This document shows positions 7,240-16,311 of a DNA stretch of 64,000 nt, one piece after another. Position numbers and translations under genes: made by a program. The stretch covers positions 1,550,001 through 1,614,000 of the forward strand of contig NZ_CP181447.1 of the NCBI RefSeq assembly GCF_048001765.1, in the 5' to 3' direction. This stretch comes from Bombiscardovia asteroides_K. Its GTDB lineage: Bacteria > Actinomycetota > Actinomycetes > Actinomycetales > Bifidobacteriaceae. Every line of letters starts with the position of its first letter. Position 1 is the first letter of the stretch. The notes under the pieces were generated by a model, which ran no database searches, had not been told where the DNA came from, and saw nothing but the letters and a program-made list of their open reading frames with translations.

Positions 7240-9330
7240 TCACTCGGCGTTGCCGAAGACCTGGTTGCGCAATTCGTTGCGCTGGGTCTCGTATTGGGTG
7301 AGCTGGCCAAGAAGATTGAACTTCTCCTGTCCGTCTGGCAACTGGTTCATCCGGTGCTTGGCTGAGGCAATCAGCCGCATGTAAGTGGCATCCAGCAACC
7401 TTGCCAGCAGCTCGGAGGCGTACTGACGCTCCTCCGGGCTAGGCTGCTTCAGCTGAACATCCACGTCATCAGAGCCTGCGCCCTGATCGCCCCCCTCATT
7501 GCCTTTCTTGGAGCCCGGCCCTGAACCCCTCTGCTTATCCTCCTGCTTATCCAAATTCAGCGGCAGGGGCATGACGGCCAGCTCATTGATGGCCGACTCC
7601 AGCATGGGCCCGCCCGCCTTGGTCAGATTATGCATCCACAGTCCCTGAGGCATCTTTCTGTCAGGCAGCCCTCCGGCGGCCTGCACAGCCCGATAGAGCG
7701 AGCGGAAAATCGGAACCTCAAAACTGTCCGGACTCAGCTGGGCGAAAGCATCCGCTCCAACCGCTCTAGGTATCTGGATAAGCACGCCCATGAACTGCTG
7801 CTCACAAATGAAGACAGAATCATCGATGTGATGGTAGCCCTGCCGAAGGGCATCCTCACGTTGTATTCTGCGGCGTTGCATGGCATCGTCACTGCCATGG
7901 CCCGCGCGACCCTCCGATTCACCCGCACCGCGGTGAGGAGTGCGAACCGCATAGGCATCCTGATCCTTCACATGCAGCTTGCGGCGGGCCCTGTTGACCT
8001 CCTGGCGCAGCAGATCCAGATCCACGCCGATTTTTCTGGCGGTCTTGCGGGTATAGGCCCCCACCAGGGAGCGATCCCTGATCTGGGCCAGAATGGGTGC
8101 TACGGCCTTGACCGCCCCCATTTGCCCGGTGGTGTACTGGGTGTCGAACATGGCCACGGCGGTGTCGATGACGAAATCATACAACGGCCGGGCATGCTCG
8201 ACCAGAGAACGCACGGCCTCATCGCCGTAACGAATACGCAGGTCGCAGGGATCCAGATTCTCCCGAGCCACCGCCACGAAGGTCTGCGTCAGAAAGCTCC
8301 CGTCAAGGCCAAAAGCATGCAGGGCGGCCTTCTGACCGGCAGCATCACCGTCGAAGGTGAAGACCACCCGGGAGCCTTGGACCGGCCCCACCAGCTGGAT
8401 GGCACCAAGGGCATCGTCGGAGATGAGCCGGCGGACGATCTTGGCATGGTCCTCGCCGAAGGCAGTGCCACAGGTGGCTACAGCCGTGTCGACACCGGCA
8501 AGGTGGCAGGCCATGACGTCGGTATAGCCCTCCACGATGACCACCTGCCGCTTTTTGACGATGGCATCCTTGGCCAGGTCGATGCCGTAGAGCACCTGAT
8601 TCTTGCGGTAGAGCTGGGTGTCAGGCGTGTTGATGTACTTGGCGTTGATGCCGTCGTCCTCGTAGAGCTTGCGAGCGCCGAAGCCCAGGGTGCGGCCCGT
8701 GGAATCCCTGATAGGCCAGGTGACCCTGCCCCTGAAGTAATCGTAGACTCCCCGCTGCCCCTGCCTGGCCAGTCCGGCATCCAGCATCTCCTGCTGAGTG
8801 AAACCCTTGGTGGACAGGTGGCGAACCAGGTTGTCCCATCCGCGCGGGGCATATCCGCAGCCAAAATGCGCGCTGTCAGCCTGGGAGAAGGTCCTGCCCG
8901 CCAAGAGCTTGCGCGCCGCCAACGCCTCCTTGCTCATGATCTGCGAGACGAAGAACCGCTGGGCCTCCTCGTTGGCCTCCAGCAAGCGGGAACGCTTGGA
9001 CCCACGACGCTTGTCCTGACGGGAGTTTTCGTAATGCAGTTCGATCTGGTACTTGTCTGCCAGAATCTCGACGGCATCGCCGAATTCGACGTTCTCCTCC
9101 TGCTCCACGTAGGTGAAGACATCGCCGCCAAGACCGCAACCGAAGCAGTGCCAGACCCCCATGGATGGACGCACCGAAAAAGAAGGAGACTTTTCGTCAT
9201 GGAAGGGGCACAGACCCATGTAAGTACCGGAACCGGAAGGCTTCAGGGTCACGCTTTCAGATACGATCTCATACAAATCGGCCTTGGCTCTGACCTTCTC
9301 GATGTCTTCCTTCTTGATCATTCCGGACAT
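7240..9330 (-). CDS. dnaG: DNA primase
   Basis: DnaG primase, 696 residues, makes RNA primers at the replication fork. The N-terminal CHC2 zinc finger is complete (CPFHDEKSPSFSV then HCFGCGLGG, about residues 41-65). The catalytic core and TOPRIM domain follow: VVIVEGYTDVMACH near 265, and TFDGDAAGQKAA with the metal-binding DxD-type acids near 320. The C-terminal part is the helicase-interaction region and includes a low-complexity Gly/Lys/Asp linker (about 600-625) unlike most primases. Starts at 9330 and 9321 are both possible. It lies 57 bp downstream of dgt on the same strand, a pairing common in actinobacteria. Confidence 0.97.
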   Translation of the reverse strand: MSGMIKKEDIEKVRAKADLYEIVSESVTLKPSGSGTYMGLCPFHDEKSPSFSVRPSMGVWHCFGCGLGGDVFTYVEQEENVEFGDAVEILADKYQIELHYENSRQDKRRGSKRSRLLEANEEAQRFFVSQIMSKEALAARKLLAGRTFSQADSAHFGCGYAPRGWDNLVRHLSTKGFTQQEMLDAGLARQGQRGVYDYFRGRVTWPIRDSTGRTLGFGARKLYEDDGINAKYINTPDTQLYRKNQVLYGIDLAKDAIVKKRQVVIVEGYTDVMACHLAGVDTAVATCGTAFGEDHAKIVRRLISDDALGAIQLVGPVQGSRVVFTFDGDAAGQKAALHAFGLDGSFLTQTFVAVARENLDPCDLRIRYGDEAVRSLVEHARPLYDFVIDTAVAMFDTQYTTGQMGAVKAVAPILAQIRDRSLVGAYTRKTARKIGVDLDLLRQEVNRARRKLHVKDQDAYAVRTPHRGAGESEGRAGHGSDDAMQRRRIQREDALRQGYHHIDDSVFICEQQFMGVLIQIPRAVGADAFAQLSPDSFEVPIFRSLYRAVQAAGGLPDRKMPQGLWMHNLTKAGGPMLESAINELAVMPLPLNLDKQEDKQRGSGPGSKKGNEGGDQGAGSDDVDVQLKQPSPEERQYASELLARLLDATYMRLIASAKHRMNQLPDGQEKFNLLGQLTQYETQRNELRNQVFGNAE

Positions 9331-9387
9331 GACACCCAGCCTACCGGCCCAGGAGGATGTGTTGCGCCCGGCATAAATGCCGCAGAC

Positions 9388-10671
9388 CTATGGGCAGACC
9401 AAGGAATGTAGGGCCAGCGCCGAACCGTCCGTCAGTGAGGCCACCTGGTCGATGGCCACCCGCAGGCGCTCCCCATCCGAACCCGCCTGACGCCAATCCT
9501 CCAGGAAGACATCCTCCAGAGCATCCGAGGGTGCTGGCGAGTCGGCCATCATCACCTCAACCAGGTCGGTCACTATTTTCAGTTGCTCTGCGTGGAAGGG
9601 TTCCTTCTCGCGTGGAGCCATGACGAAGTAGACGGCAATCCCCTTCAAAGCCACAATCTCATAGGAGGTCCGGGGAGGAATGACCAGCCCTGCCGAGTAC
9701 CTGGTCAGCGGACCTTGGCCATGGCGGCTTCGGGTGGCTGCCTCCACGGAGTCGGCGAAGCGGCCTATCAGATAGCTGGTGGTGTTCTTCAACGTAGCCA
9801 GCGCCCGGCGTGAACCGTCGAAGCCCGTCGGCAGCATGCCACGGACGGTCTCCAAGGCTCGGACCAGCTGGTCGGCATCCCAGCGGTCGCCATACCAGGA
9901 TCGGGCAGCCTGGACCACGCCATCGACGATTCGAGGCTCAGCCAGTCGTTCAGGCACGAATGAGCCGACCACGATGGCATCCTCCACGTCGTGGACACTG
10001 TAGGCGATGTCATCAGCCAGGTCCATGACCTGGCACTCCATAGGCGTGCTGGCCTGCGGCGCCCCCTGCTTAAGCCAGCGGAAGACCTCTTGATCATCTG
10101 GATAGACGCAGAACTTGGTGGTCCTCTCCCCCTTGGGATGAGCCGAGGCCTCGGCCAGGGTCCAGGGATATTTGACCGCAGCGTCCAAGGCTGCCCTGGT
10201 CAGGTTGACCCCTGCTGAACGTCCGTCCGGGTGGAAGACCTTGGGCTCCAACCTGGTCAGAAGTCGAAGGGTCTGCGCGTTGCCCTCGAACCCTCCTATG
10301 TCGGAGGCCAGCGAGGACAGGGCACGCTCGCCGTTGTGGCCGAAGGGCGGATGGCCCAAGTCATGGGCCAGACAGGCACAGTCCACCACGTCCGGATCGC
10401 AGCCCAGCATGGTGCCAATCTGCCGTCCGATCTGGGCCACTTCCAGGGTATGGGTCAGTCGTGTGCGGGCAAAGTCGTCAGTGCCAGCGACAAGAATCTG
10501 CGTCTTGGCTCCCAACCGACGCAGCGCCGAAGAATGGACCAGGCGCGCCCGATCACGTTCGAAGGCAGTCCTGCTACTGGTCTTCGGGGGCTCCGGCGCC
10601 CACCGTTCCTGATCATGGGCGGAGTAGCCCTCAGCCAGCAGGCGGGATCCGCCCTCCTCGTCAGTGCCCAT
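9388..10671 (-). CDS. dgt: dGTP triphosphohydrolase-like HD-domain protein
   Basis: A 427-residue HD-domain dNTP triphosphohydrolase of the Dgt family, which cleaves dGTP to deoxyguanosine and triphosphate. The family's FERDRARLVHSSALRRL opening is at about residues 38-54. The HD metal site is RLTHTLEVAQIGR followed by CLAHDLGHPPFGHNGE (about 70-115), and a third conserved histidine/aspartate stretch is VMDLADDIAYSVHDVEDA near 215-232. The length fits the actinobacterial type. It is 18 bp downstream of ohr and 57 bp upstream of dnaG, so likely part of an ohr-dgt-dnaG unit. Confidence 0.92.
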   Translation of the reverse strand: MGTDEEGGSRLLAEGYSAHDQERWAPEPPKTSSRTAFERDRARLVHSSALRRLGAKTQILVAGTDDFARTRLTHTLEVAQIGRQIGTMLGCDPDVVDCACLAHDLGHPPFGHNGERALSSLASDIGGFEGNAQTLRLLTRLEPKVFHPDGRSAGVNLTRAALDAAVKYPWTLAEASAHPKGERTTKFCVYPDDQEVFRWLKQGAPQASTPMECQVMDLADDIAYSVHDVEDAIVVGSFVPERLAEPRIVDGVVQAARSWYGDRWDADQLVRALETVRGMLPTGFDGSRRALATLKNTTSYLIGRFADSVEAATRSRHGQGPLTRYSAGLVIPPRTSYEIVALKGIAVYFVMAPREKEPFHAEQLKIVTDLVEVMMADSPAPSDALEDVFLEDWRQAGSDGERLRVAIDQVASLTDGSALALHSLVCP

Positions 10672-10689
10672 CAGGCGCGCCCGCTCCGT

Positions 10690-11148
10690 TCAGTCCAGAT
10701 TGTCCACGACCACTACTTCGGTGGGCACATTGCCTGCCGTGGCCTTGGAATAGGGGCAGAGTTCCTGAGTGCGTTCCACCAGACGGGTGGCCAGATCACG
10801 GTCGACCCCCGGCAGGCAGACTTCAATCAGAGCCTTGATACCAAAGGACTCGCCCTGGTCACCAAGGGATATATGAGTGCGCACCCTGCTCTGAGCCAGC
10901 TTGGTGGCCGGCACGCGCAACTCCTTGCCAGCCAGTCCCATGGCTCCCTGGAAGCAGGCACCCCAGCCGATAGCGAAAAGTTGTTCGGGATTGGTGCCCT
11001 GGCCCTTGCCCCCCATGGCCTTGGGTGTGTCCAGGTCCAGGGAGAGATCGGGCTCATGGCTGTCCGCATGGCCTTCGCGGCCTCCGGTGATGTCAGCTAC
11101 GGCTGTGTATGATATATTGCTTGGTTCATTTCCTGTATATGTAGTCAT
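10690..11148 (-). CDS. ohr: Organic hydroperoxide resistance protein, OsmC/Ohr family
   Basis: A 152-residue Ohr-type thiol peroxidase that reduces organic hydroperoxides. Both redox cysteines are in the family context: GTNPEQLFAIGWGACFQGA (about residue 66) and CPYSKATAGN (about 131). It has the Ohr rather than the OsmC signature. The Shine-Dalgarno is GATGAGG 5 nt before ATG 11148. No OhrR-type MarR gene is adjacent. The 70-bp gap to alr contains a TTGTCA that could be a -35 box on the minus strand. Confidence 0.9.
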   Translation of the reverse strand: MTTYTGNEPSNISYTAVADITGGREGHADSHEPDLSLDLDTPKAMGGKGQGTNPEQLFAIGWGACFQGAMGLAGKELRVPATKLAQSRVRTHISLGDQGESFGIKALIEVCLPGVDRDLATRLVERTQELCPYSKATAGNVPTEVVVVDNLD

Positions 11149-11218
11149 AACCTCATCTCACCACTTATATTGCCCCTTGACAAGGCCCCGAGCCCAGGTT
11201 CTACCTGTGATAGTGGTC

Positions 11219-12613
11219 TCAAAGGATGGATTCAGGGGCGATCAGGTGCAGGTCGGAGGGGTCGACCACCTCATGCACACCCATGTAGAGCCGTGGAATC
11301 CTGCTACGCAGGCAGGTGAAGATCTCATAACTTATGGTATCGGCGGCCCGGGCCCAGTCATCGGCGGTTGGCTCAGCCTGATCCTCCCCCTTGCCCGGCC
11401 CGAAGAGAACCACGGTATCGCCCTCGCTCACTCCCAAGTCGGAAGCCATGCCCTCTAGATCAAGTACGCACTGGTCCATGCAGACCCTTCCAGCGACGCG
11501 AACCAACTTGGGCCCTTGGCGAGTCATCAGACGGACGGGACCTCCCAGGTGCTTCCGGCCCATAGCGCCCTCGCGGTCGAAGCCTGAGGCTGATCGATGG
11601 ATACCATCGGCGTAACCCAGGGGCATGATGGCCGTGCTTGTCGGTTTCTCCGTCAGATAGGTACGCCCGTAAGAGATGCCATGACCGGTCGGCATATCCT
11701 TGACGGTGCCCAACTGGGCCTGAAGGGTCATTGCCGGATGCAGACCATAATCGGCCGAAACCCCCATGGAGGGATCGGGCTCGTAACCGTACAGGCCGAT
11801 GCCAGGACGTGTCAGGTCATAACGTATCCCTGGACGGGTGAGCGTAGCGGCGGTGTTGGCCAGATGCCGGATTGCGGGCTTCATGCCGGCGGCCGTCATC
11901 CTGTCAGAAAACTCCTCGAACAGGGCGATTTGCTCGTCAGTGGACGACACGAACTCGTCAACTTCAGGCATGTCGGCCACTGCCAGGTGGCTGAAGAGCC
12001 CCACAGGTTCCAACAGACCCTGGGCGGCCAGGCGGGAGAGTTCACGCAGGGCATCCTCGAAGGTTTCAGGAGTGAAGCCGTTGCGTCCAAAGCCGGTGTC
12101 CACCTTGATATGGACACGGGCAGGTCTGCCGACCTGATCTGCCGCCTGCGCCGCCATGTCCATGGTCTTCAGGGAACCGATGCCCAGGTCAATGTCAGAC
12201 TGAATCAGCTGGTCGAAGGGCGCGCAGTCCCCATTGAACATCCAGGACAAAATCCGGCAACGGTCGGGGCCGATGCCTGCTCGACGCAGACGAAGGGCCT
12301 CGCTGGACTGGGCCGTACCCAGCCAGGTGGCCCCGCCGGACAAGGCCGCCAGAGCGGCGGGGATGAGCCCGTGGCCGTAGGCATCGGCCTTTACCACACC
12401 CATGACTGCAGCGGCAGGGTTCGTGGAATGAACCATATTCACCAGGGTGGCCATATTGGCCTTCAAGGTCCGCAAGTCCACGATGATCTGTCCAGGATAG
12501 GCCCGAAGAGCTTGCTCGTAATGCTGCTGGCCCTCGGGCCCGGAGAACCGCCATGCTGGCGCTGCACTCAATGTCATGGCTCCATTGTGCGACAGCGCTG
12601 CGACGGTCGGCAC
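11219..12613 (-). CDS. alr: Alanine racemase
   Basis: PLP-dependent racemase that makes D-alanine for peptidoglycan. The PLP lysine lies in VVKADAYGHG. HIKVDTGFGRNG, the PLP-phosphate loop region and the catalytic-Tyr region GISYGRTYLTEKP follow in order. With the GTG start at 12613 the protein is 464 residues; this start has GAGGGCGG just upstream and follows the GNAT stop by 6 bp. ATG 12577 gives a 452-residue protein closer to the conserved N-terminus. Both exceed the usual 370, mainly through N- and C-terminal extensions. Confidence 0.93.
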   Translation of the reverse strand: MPTVAALSHNGAMTLSAAPAWRFSGPEGQQHYEQALRAYPGQIIVDLRTLKANMATLVNMVHSTNPAAAVMGVVKADAYGHGLIPAALAALSGGATWLGTAQSSEALRLRRAGIGPDRCRILSWMFNGDCAPFDQLIQSDIDLGIGSLKTMDMAAQAADQVGRPARVHIKVDTGFGRNGFTPETFEDALRELSRLAAQGLLEPVGLFSHLAVADMPEVDEFVSSTDEQIALFEEFSDRMTAAGMKPAIRHLANTAATLTRPGIRYDLTRPGIGLYGYEPDPSMGVSADYGLHPAMTLQAQLGTVKDMPTGHGISYGRTYLTEKPTSTAIMPLGYADGIHRSASGFDREGAMGRKHLGGPVRLMTRQGPKLVRVAGRVCMDQCVLDLEGMASDLGVSEGDTVVLFGPGKGEDQAEPTADDWARAADTISYEIFTCLRSRIPRLYMGVHEVVDPSDLHLIAPESIL

Positions 12614-12619
12614 CCGCCC

Positions 12620-13270
12620 TCAGACGGCAACCAAATGCTTGGCCGCCCTCTCGCGCTCAGCCAGGTCAAGTGGACGATCGTGCCGCTGGTAGGCCACCCT
12701 CACGTTCTCGATCTCCTTGTTCTCAGGCATGATGATGTTGCCGCAGCGGGTGAACCCATGAGTCTCCAGGATGTGCTGCATGGCGTAGTTCTTCAGTCCT
12801 GTATCGGCGCGGATGTTCTCGTACCGGCGCATGCTCCAGTCAAGCAGGTCCCCGGCCGCGTGACGCCCCAGCCCCGAGGCGGCCACCCGATGGATGGTGG
12901 TATAGGGCCGATCGTCCAGCCAGCTGCCATCAATGACCTTATAATCTGGTTCCGGGTCATGGAAGAGGGCGAAAACACCGATGATGCGCTCGTGGCTGCC
13001 CTTATGCTCGTCCAACTCAGGTTCAGGGTAGACGGGATCCTCAGGGATTTGATCCATACCAGCTGCATCGTCAACCAAGAGCATGGTGTGGCCCCCGGCA
13101 ATGTCCTCGCGGATGCGCTCAGGGAGGGGATACTTGTCCCCCCACTGACGGGGGTTGCCGGTCTCGGCCATCCGCTTTCTGGCGTAGGCGTAGACAGGCA
13201 TGATCGTTTCAAAGTCGTCCATTGTGGCATGACGGATCCAACGTGCAGTTTCCATCGCGTACCTGCTCAC
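12620..13270 (-). CDS. GNAT-family N-acetyltransferase
   Basis: A 216-residue acetyltransferase. WIRHATMDDFETIMPVY is the typical beta1-alpha1 opening. RVAASGLGRHAAGDLLDW carries the acetyl-CoA pyrophosphate loop (about residues 140-157). NYAMQHILETHGFTRCG is the classic beta6-alpha4 segment (about 175-191). The substrate is unknown. GTG 13270 (AGAGG upstream) and ATG 13255 (AGCAGGT upstream) are both good starts. It is 6 bp upstream of alr, hence probably co-transcribed with it, but nothing links the two functions. Confidence 0.85.
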   Translation of the reverse strand: MSRYAMETARWIRHATMDDFETIMPVYAYARKRMAETGNPRQWGDKYPLPERIREDIAGGHTMLLVDDAAGMDQIPEDPVYPEPELDEHKGSHERIIGVFALFHDPEPDYKVIDGSWLDDRPYTTIHRVAASGLGRHAAGDLLDWSMRRYENIRADTGLKNYAMQHILETHGFTRCGNIIMPENKEIENVRVAYQRHDRPLDLAERERAAKHLVAV

Positions 13271-13298
13271 TGTGGCTACCTCTTTCTCGACCGGTGCG

Positions 13299-13321
13299 GC
13301 AGGGGCGAAACCCGCCCCTGC
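13299..13321. repeat. Perfect 9-bp hairpin in intergenic region
   Basis: GCAGGGGCG (13299-13307) and CGCCCCTGC (13313-13321) with a 5-nt loop, between the GH127 stop (13444) and the GNAT start (13270). There is no T-run on either strand. It may end readthrough from the arabinofuranosidase operon, but it is 120 nt past the stop. Confidence 0.4.
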
Positions 13322-13443
13322 GATTGCCGAAGTACGAGTGTATCCATCAGCAGGCAGTCACGAAGTGAGTACGCATTGAGCGAATCAGGGAATAGTTTGG
13401 GCTATCGTGTGCCCCACATCAAAAGTCAGAACCTTTTTCTTTA

Positions 13444-15447
13444 TCAGCTTCGCAGCCAGACTTTCATGCTTCCCGTCTCCCGATTGGCCCAAGCATAGTA
13501 AGGAACCAACTTCATGTTTACGGACCGCTCGTGCTTATTCGAAAGGGGCATGTAGAGAGGATCATCAGGGCCATCCTCGGAATCAAGCTTGGCTGGTACG
13601 GTCAGCACATCAACGCCGCCAAGCAGATCCTGGTGGAATTCAGATGTCACTTTCTGAGGATTGACAAGGACCCGGTACTGCCACAGCTCCCCCGGGTTAT
13701 CAGTCGACTCGGCACAATAGACCAGGGGGCCTCGCATAAGCGCAACAGATCCGGCATCCGACGCAACCCGCGAGTTGGCTCTCATGAGCCTAACGGCCAT
13801 ATCCATTTCCAGATGAACATGGCTCTTTTGGCCCGGAGCCAGATCCACATAAAGGAATCCGCGGTCAAGCTTCGTCGATTCTTCGAATCCGTCAAGGGTC
13901 AATTTGTACGAATCCGCCGTCCAACTGGGCACTCTGATGCCGAAACGAACTGGTCCGGAAGCATCCGTGGACATCTCCAAGTCGTAGTCAACAAGACCAC
14001 TCCATGGGAAATTCGTGGACTCCACAACTTCAAGGCCATTGTCAAAGCTGGCCTGATTGGCGATGAACTGATGGCTGAGCACCGTGGAGTCATCGGGCCT
14101 TGCATAAATATATCTATCCACAGAGGCAATCAGTCTGGCGATGTTGGCGGGACAGCAGGCGCAGCCAAACCAGTCCACTCTGTGTGCCAGAACGTGATGA
14201 CGATCCGGATTGTCCACCCCCTCGGGATCAACCTGGAGGGGATTGACATAGAAGTACTGACGTCCATCCAGACTGATGCCTGCCAAGGCACCGTTGAAAA
14301 GCTCGCGCTCCAGTATGTCGCCATATTCACCATCTGCATCCAGCGCAAGCATTCTCTCGGCCAGCATGGTAGCTCCGACCGATGCACATGTTTCACCGTA
14401 CATAGTGTCATTGGGAAGGTCATAATCGTAGGTAAGGGACTCGCCGACATGGGTGGACCCGATATTCCCGGTGATGTACATACGCTTGTCGACCAAGTTG
14501 CGCCATAGTCGGCGTACCGTTCGTTCCAAGTCTGGATCTTGGGTAATGGCGGCCAGGTGAGCCATACCCGTGCATAAATACATCAACCTCACTGCATGGC
14601 CATTGGCTGTTTGTTGCTGGCGAACCGGGCGGTCAGCCTGAAAGTACTCCAGAGGATAATCAGCCATATCGGGCGTAATTTGCTCACCTGGCGCGCTCTC
14701 TTGTTGCTTTGCGTAGAAACCTGGATCCTGCCCACGAACATCGATGAGGTAGGCAGCCAATTGCTTATACCGCTCTTCACCAGTGGCCTCAAAGAGCTTG
14801 CAGAGGGCAAGCTCGATTTCAGGATGACCATCGGCTCCGTGGATTTTCCCCTCTTCAGGTCCTATATGCGCATCAATGCAATCAGCCATCCGACGAGCTA
14901 TATCCAGGGCCTGCCTGTTGCCGGTGACTTGGTAATAGGCCAGTCCCGCTTCTATGTAGTGACCCATGCTGTAGGTTTCATGGGATTGCTGCAGTTGCGT
15001 GAAAGGCCTGCGATCCGCCCAAGAACCCGTCCCAATCTGAAAAGCGGTGACCAGGTACCCGTCTGGAGCCTGAGCCCGGGAAATAATGTCCACAGTGCTG
15101 TCACAGACCTCTTGCAGATGAGGATCCGGATGGTACTTCAGCACATAGGCGGCCTCCTCCAGCCACTTGTAAACATCGGAATCCTGGAAGACCATGCCCT
15201 TGAATTCTCCATCCTGCTCACCAGCGGCAATGCGCAGATTGCTGACGGCATGACTGAGCGGGTCGGAACCCTGATTGCCGGCTGGATCATCAGGCACATT
15301 TACATCGACTTGATCATTGAGAACCTGCCACTGATAGGGCAAAACCACACGTGCGATCTGCTCCCGCCGTTGTTTCCAAAAAGTTGATGTAATCCTGACT
15401 CGGGGTTCACTAGGCAGTGGCTTCCCTCGCAACTGTGATTCTCTCAT
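13444..15447 (-). CDS. GH127 beta-L-arabinofuranosidase
   Basis: A 667-residue enzyme of family GH127 (DUF1680), which releases L-arabinose from beta-linked arabinofuranosides such as the beta-arabino-oligosaccharides of plant hydroxyproline-rich glycoproteins. The characterised HypBA1 of B. longum uses Glu322, a Zn site (Glu338, Cys340, Cys417, Cys418) and Cys417 as nucleophile. Here the matching residues are E336 (VGESL), E352 and C354 (YGETC), and C431/C432 in WFGCACCPAN, so the active site looks complete. There is no signal peptide: it is cytoplasmic. A strong Shine-Dalgarno (AGAAGGAGAAAGA) precedes ATG 15447. It is the last gene of the SBP-permease-permease-GH127 operon. Confidence 0.93.
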   Translation of the reverse strand: MRESQLRGKPLPSEPRVRITSTFWKQRREQIARVVLPYQWQVLNDQVDVNVPDDPAGNQGSDPLSHAVSNLRIAAGEQDGEFKGMVFQDSDVYKWLEEAAYVLKYHPDPHLQEVCDSTVDIISRAQAPDGYLVTAFQIGTGSWADRRPFTQLQQSHETYSMGHYIEAGLAYYQVTGNRQALDIARRMADCIDAHIGPEEGKIHGADGHPEIELALCKLFEATGEERYKQLAAYLIDVRGQDPGFYAKQQESAPGEQITPDMADYPLEYFQADRPVRQQQTANGHAVRLMYLCTGMAHLAAITQDPDLERTVRRLWRNLVDKRMYITGNIGSTHVGESLTYDYDLPNDTMYGETCASVGATMLAERMLALDADGEYGDILERELFNGALAGISLDGRQYFYVNPLQVDPEGVDNPDRHHVLAHRVDWFGCACCPANIARLIASVDRYIYARPDDSTVLSHQFIANQASFDNGLEVVESTNFPWSGLVDYDLEMSTDASGPVRFGIRVPSWTADSYKLTLDGFEESTKLDRGFLYVDLAPGQKSHVHLEMDMAVRLMRANSRVASDAGSVALMRGPLVYCAESTDNPGELWQYRVLVNPQKVTSEFHQDLLGGVDVLTVPAKLDSEDGPDDPLYMPLSNKHERSVNMKLVPYYAWANRETGSMKVWLRS

Positions 15448-15484
15448 TCTTTCTCCTTCTGTCGACGATCATCGACGCGGACCG

Positions 15485-16303
15485 TCAGCCCTTGACTGCG
15501 CCTGCCATGAATCCCTTGACGTAATACTTCTGAAGCGCCAGGAAGAGGATTGCTGCAGGCAAGAGCAGCACAACCACACCAGCCTCTGTAGCCCCATAGT
15601 CAATGACGCCCATGGTCTGCTGACGCATGTTGACCAAGGCCAACGGTAGGGGGGCGTGCGAGGACCCGACAAGATAGAGGGGAATCATGAAATTATTCCA
15701 TGCTTCAAGGAAGGCCAGCAGTCCCACGGTCACCATGGAAGGTTTGACCACAGGCATCAGGATCTTGACCAGGGCCTGCAGGCTGTTGCATCCGTCCACC
15801 ATGGCGGCCTCCTCCATATCCTTGGGAATGGCATCAAAAGCTATCCGCATAATGAAGGTGCTCATGGGCAGCTGGAAAAGAGTCAGGACAAGACCGACGC
15901 CAACCAGGGAATCGTTCAGACCGATGTCCTTGTACCAAACCATGAGCGGTATCAGCAGGGATGCATACGGGACCATGAGAATGGACAGCGTTACCATGAA
16001 TCCCAGATCATGACCTGGATACTCGAATCTGGAGAAGGAGTACCCAGCCATAGTGCAGACGATTACGGAAAGAACCACCGTAACCAGGGTGATTACCACC
16101 GAATTGGCCAAGTAGGTAGGTAACCCGTCCTGGTAATGCAACAAGGTCAGATAATTGCCCGGCCCCCAGCCGTCCGTCTGGGCAGATCCTGTCTGCGGAC
16201 TGAAGGAGCAGATGACCACCCATATCAGGGGAGCAATGAAGACCAGAGCCAGCAGGGCCTGAAGAATCCTGCTTATACAGCGTTTCCACAAGGGCGTAGT
16301 CAT
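15485..16303 (-). CDS. Sugar ABC transporter permease, MalG type
   Basis: A 272-residue inner-membrane permease with six hydrophobic segments and the EAA loop (EEAAMVDGCNSLQALVKILMPV), which contacts the ATPase. Start ATG 16303 has AAGGGGAAT upstream and lies 8 bp after the MalF-type stop; a longer in-frame opening upstream has no membrane or family character. It ends in KYYVKGFMAGAVKG, the usual MalG-family tail. No ATPase gene is in the operon, so a shared MsmK-type ATPase elsewhere must power it, as is common for bifidobacterial sugar importers. Confidence 0.92.
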   Translation of the reverse strand: MTTPLWKRCISRILQALLALVFIAPLIWVVICSFSPQTGSAQTDGWGPGNYLTLLHYQDGLPTYLANSVVITLVTVVLSVIVCTMAGYSFSRFEYPGHDLGFMVTLSILMVPYASLLIPLMVWYKDIGLNDSLVGVGLVLTLFQLPMSTFIMRIAFDAIPKDMEEAAMVDGCNSLQALVKILMPVVKPSMVTVGLLAFLEAWNNFMIPLYLVGSSHAPLPLALVNMRQQTMGVIDYGATEAGVVVLLLPAAILFLALQKYYVKGFMAGAVKG

Positions 16304-16311
16304 GATTCCCC

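Noticed and set aside
7630..9411. 593-residue open frame on the plus strand opposite dnaG
   Set aside because: Antisense shadow of a high-GC gene; composition is Gly/Leu/His-rich with no family motif, while dnaG on the other strand has all its motifs.
11597..13498. 633-residue open frame on the plus strand opposite alr and the GNAT gene
   Set aside because: Spans two well-supported minus-strand genes and has no recognisable domain.
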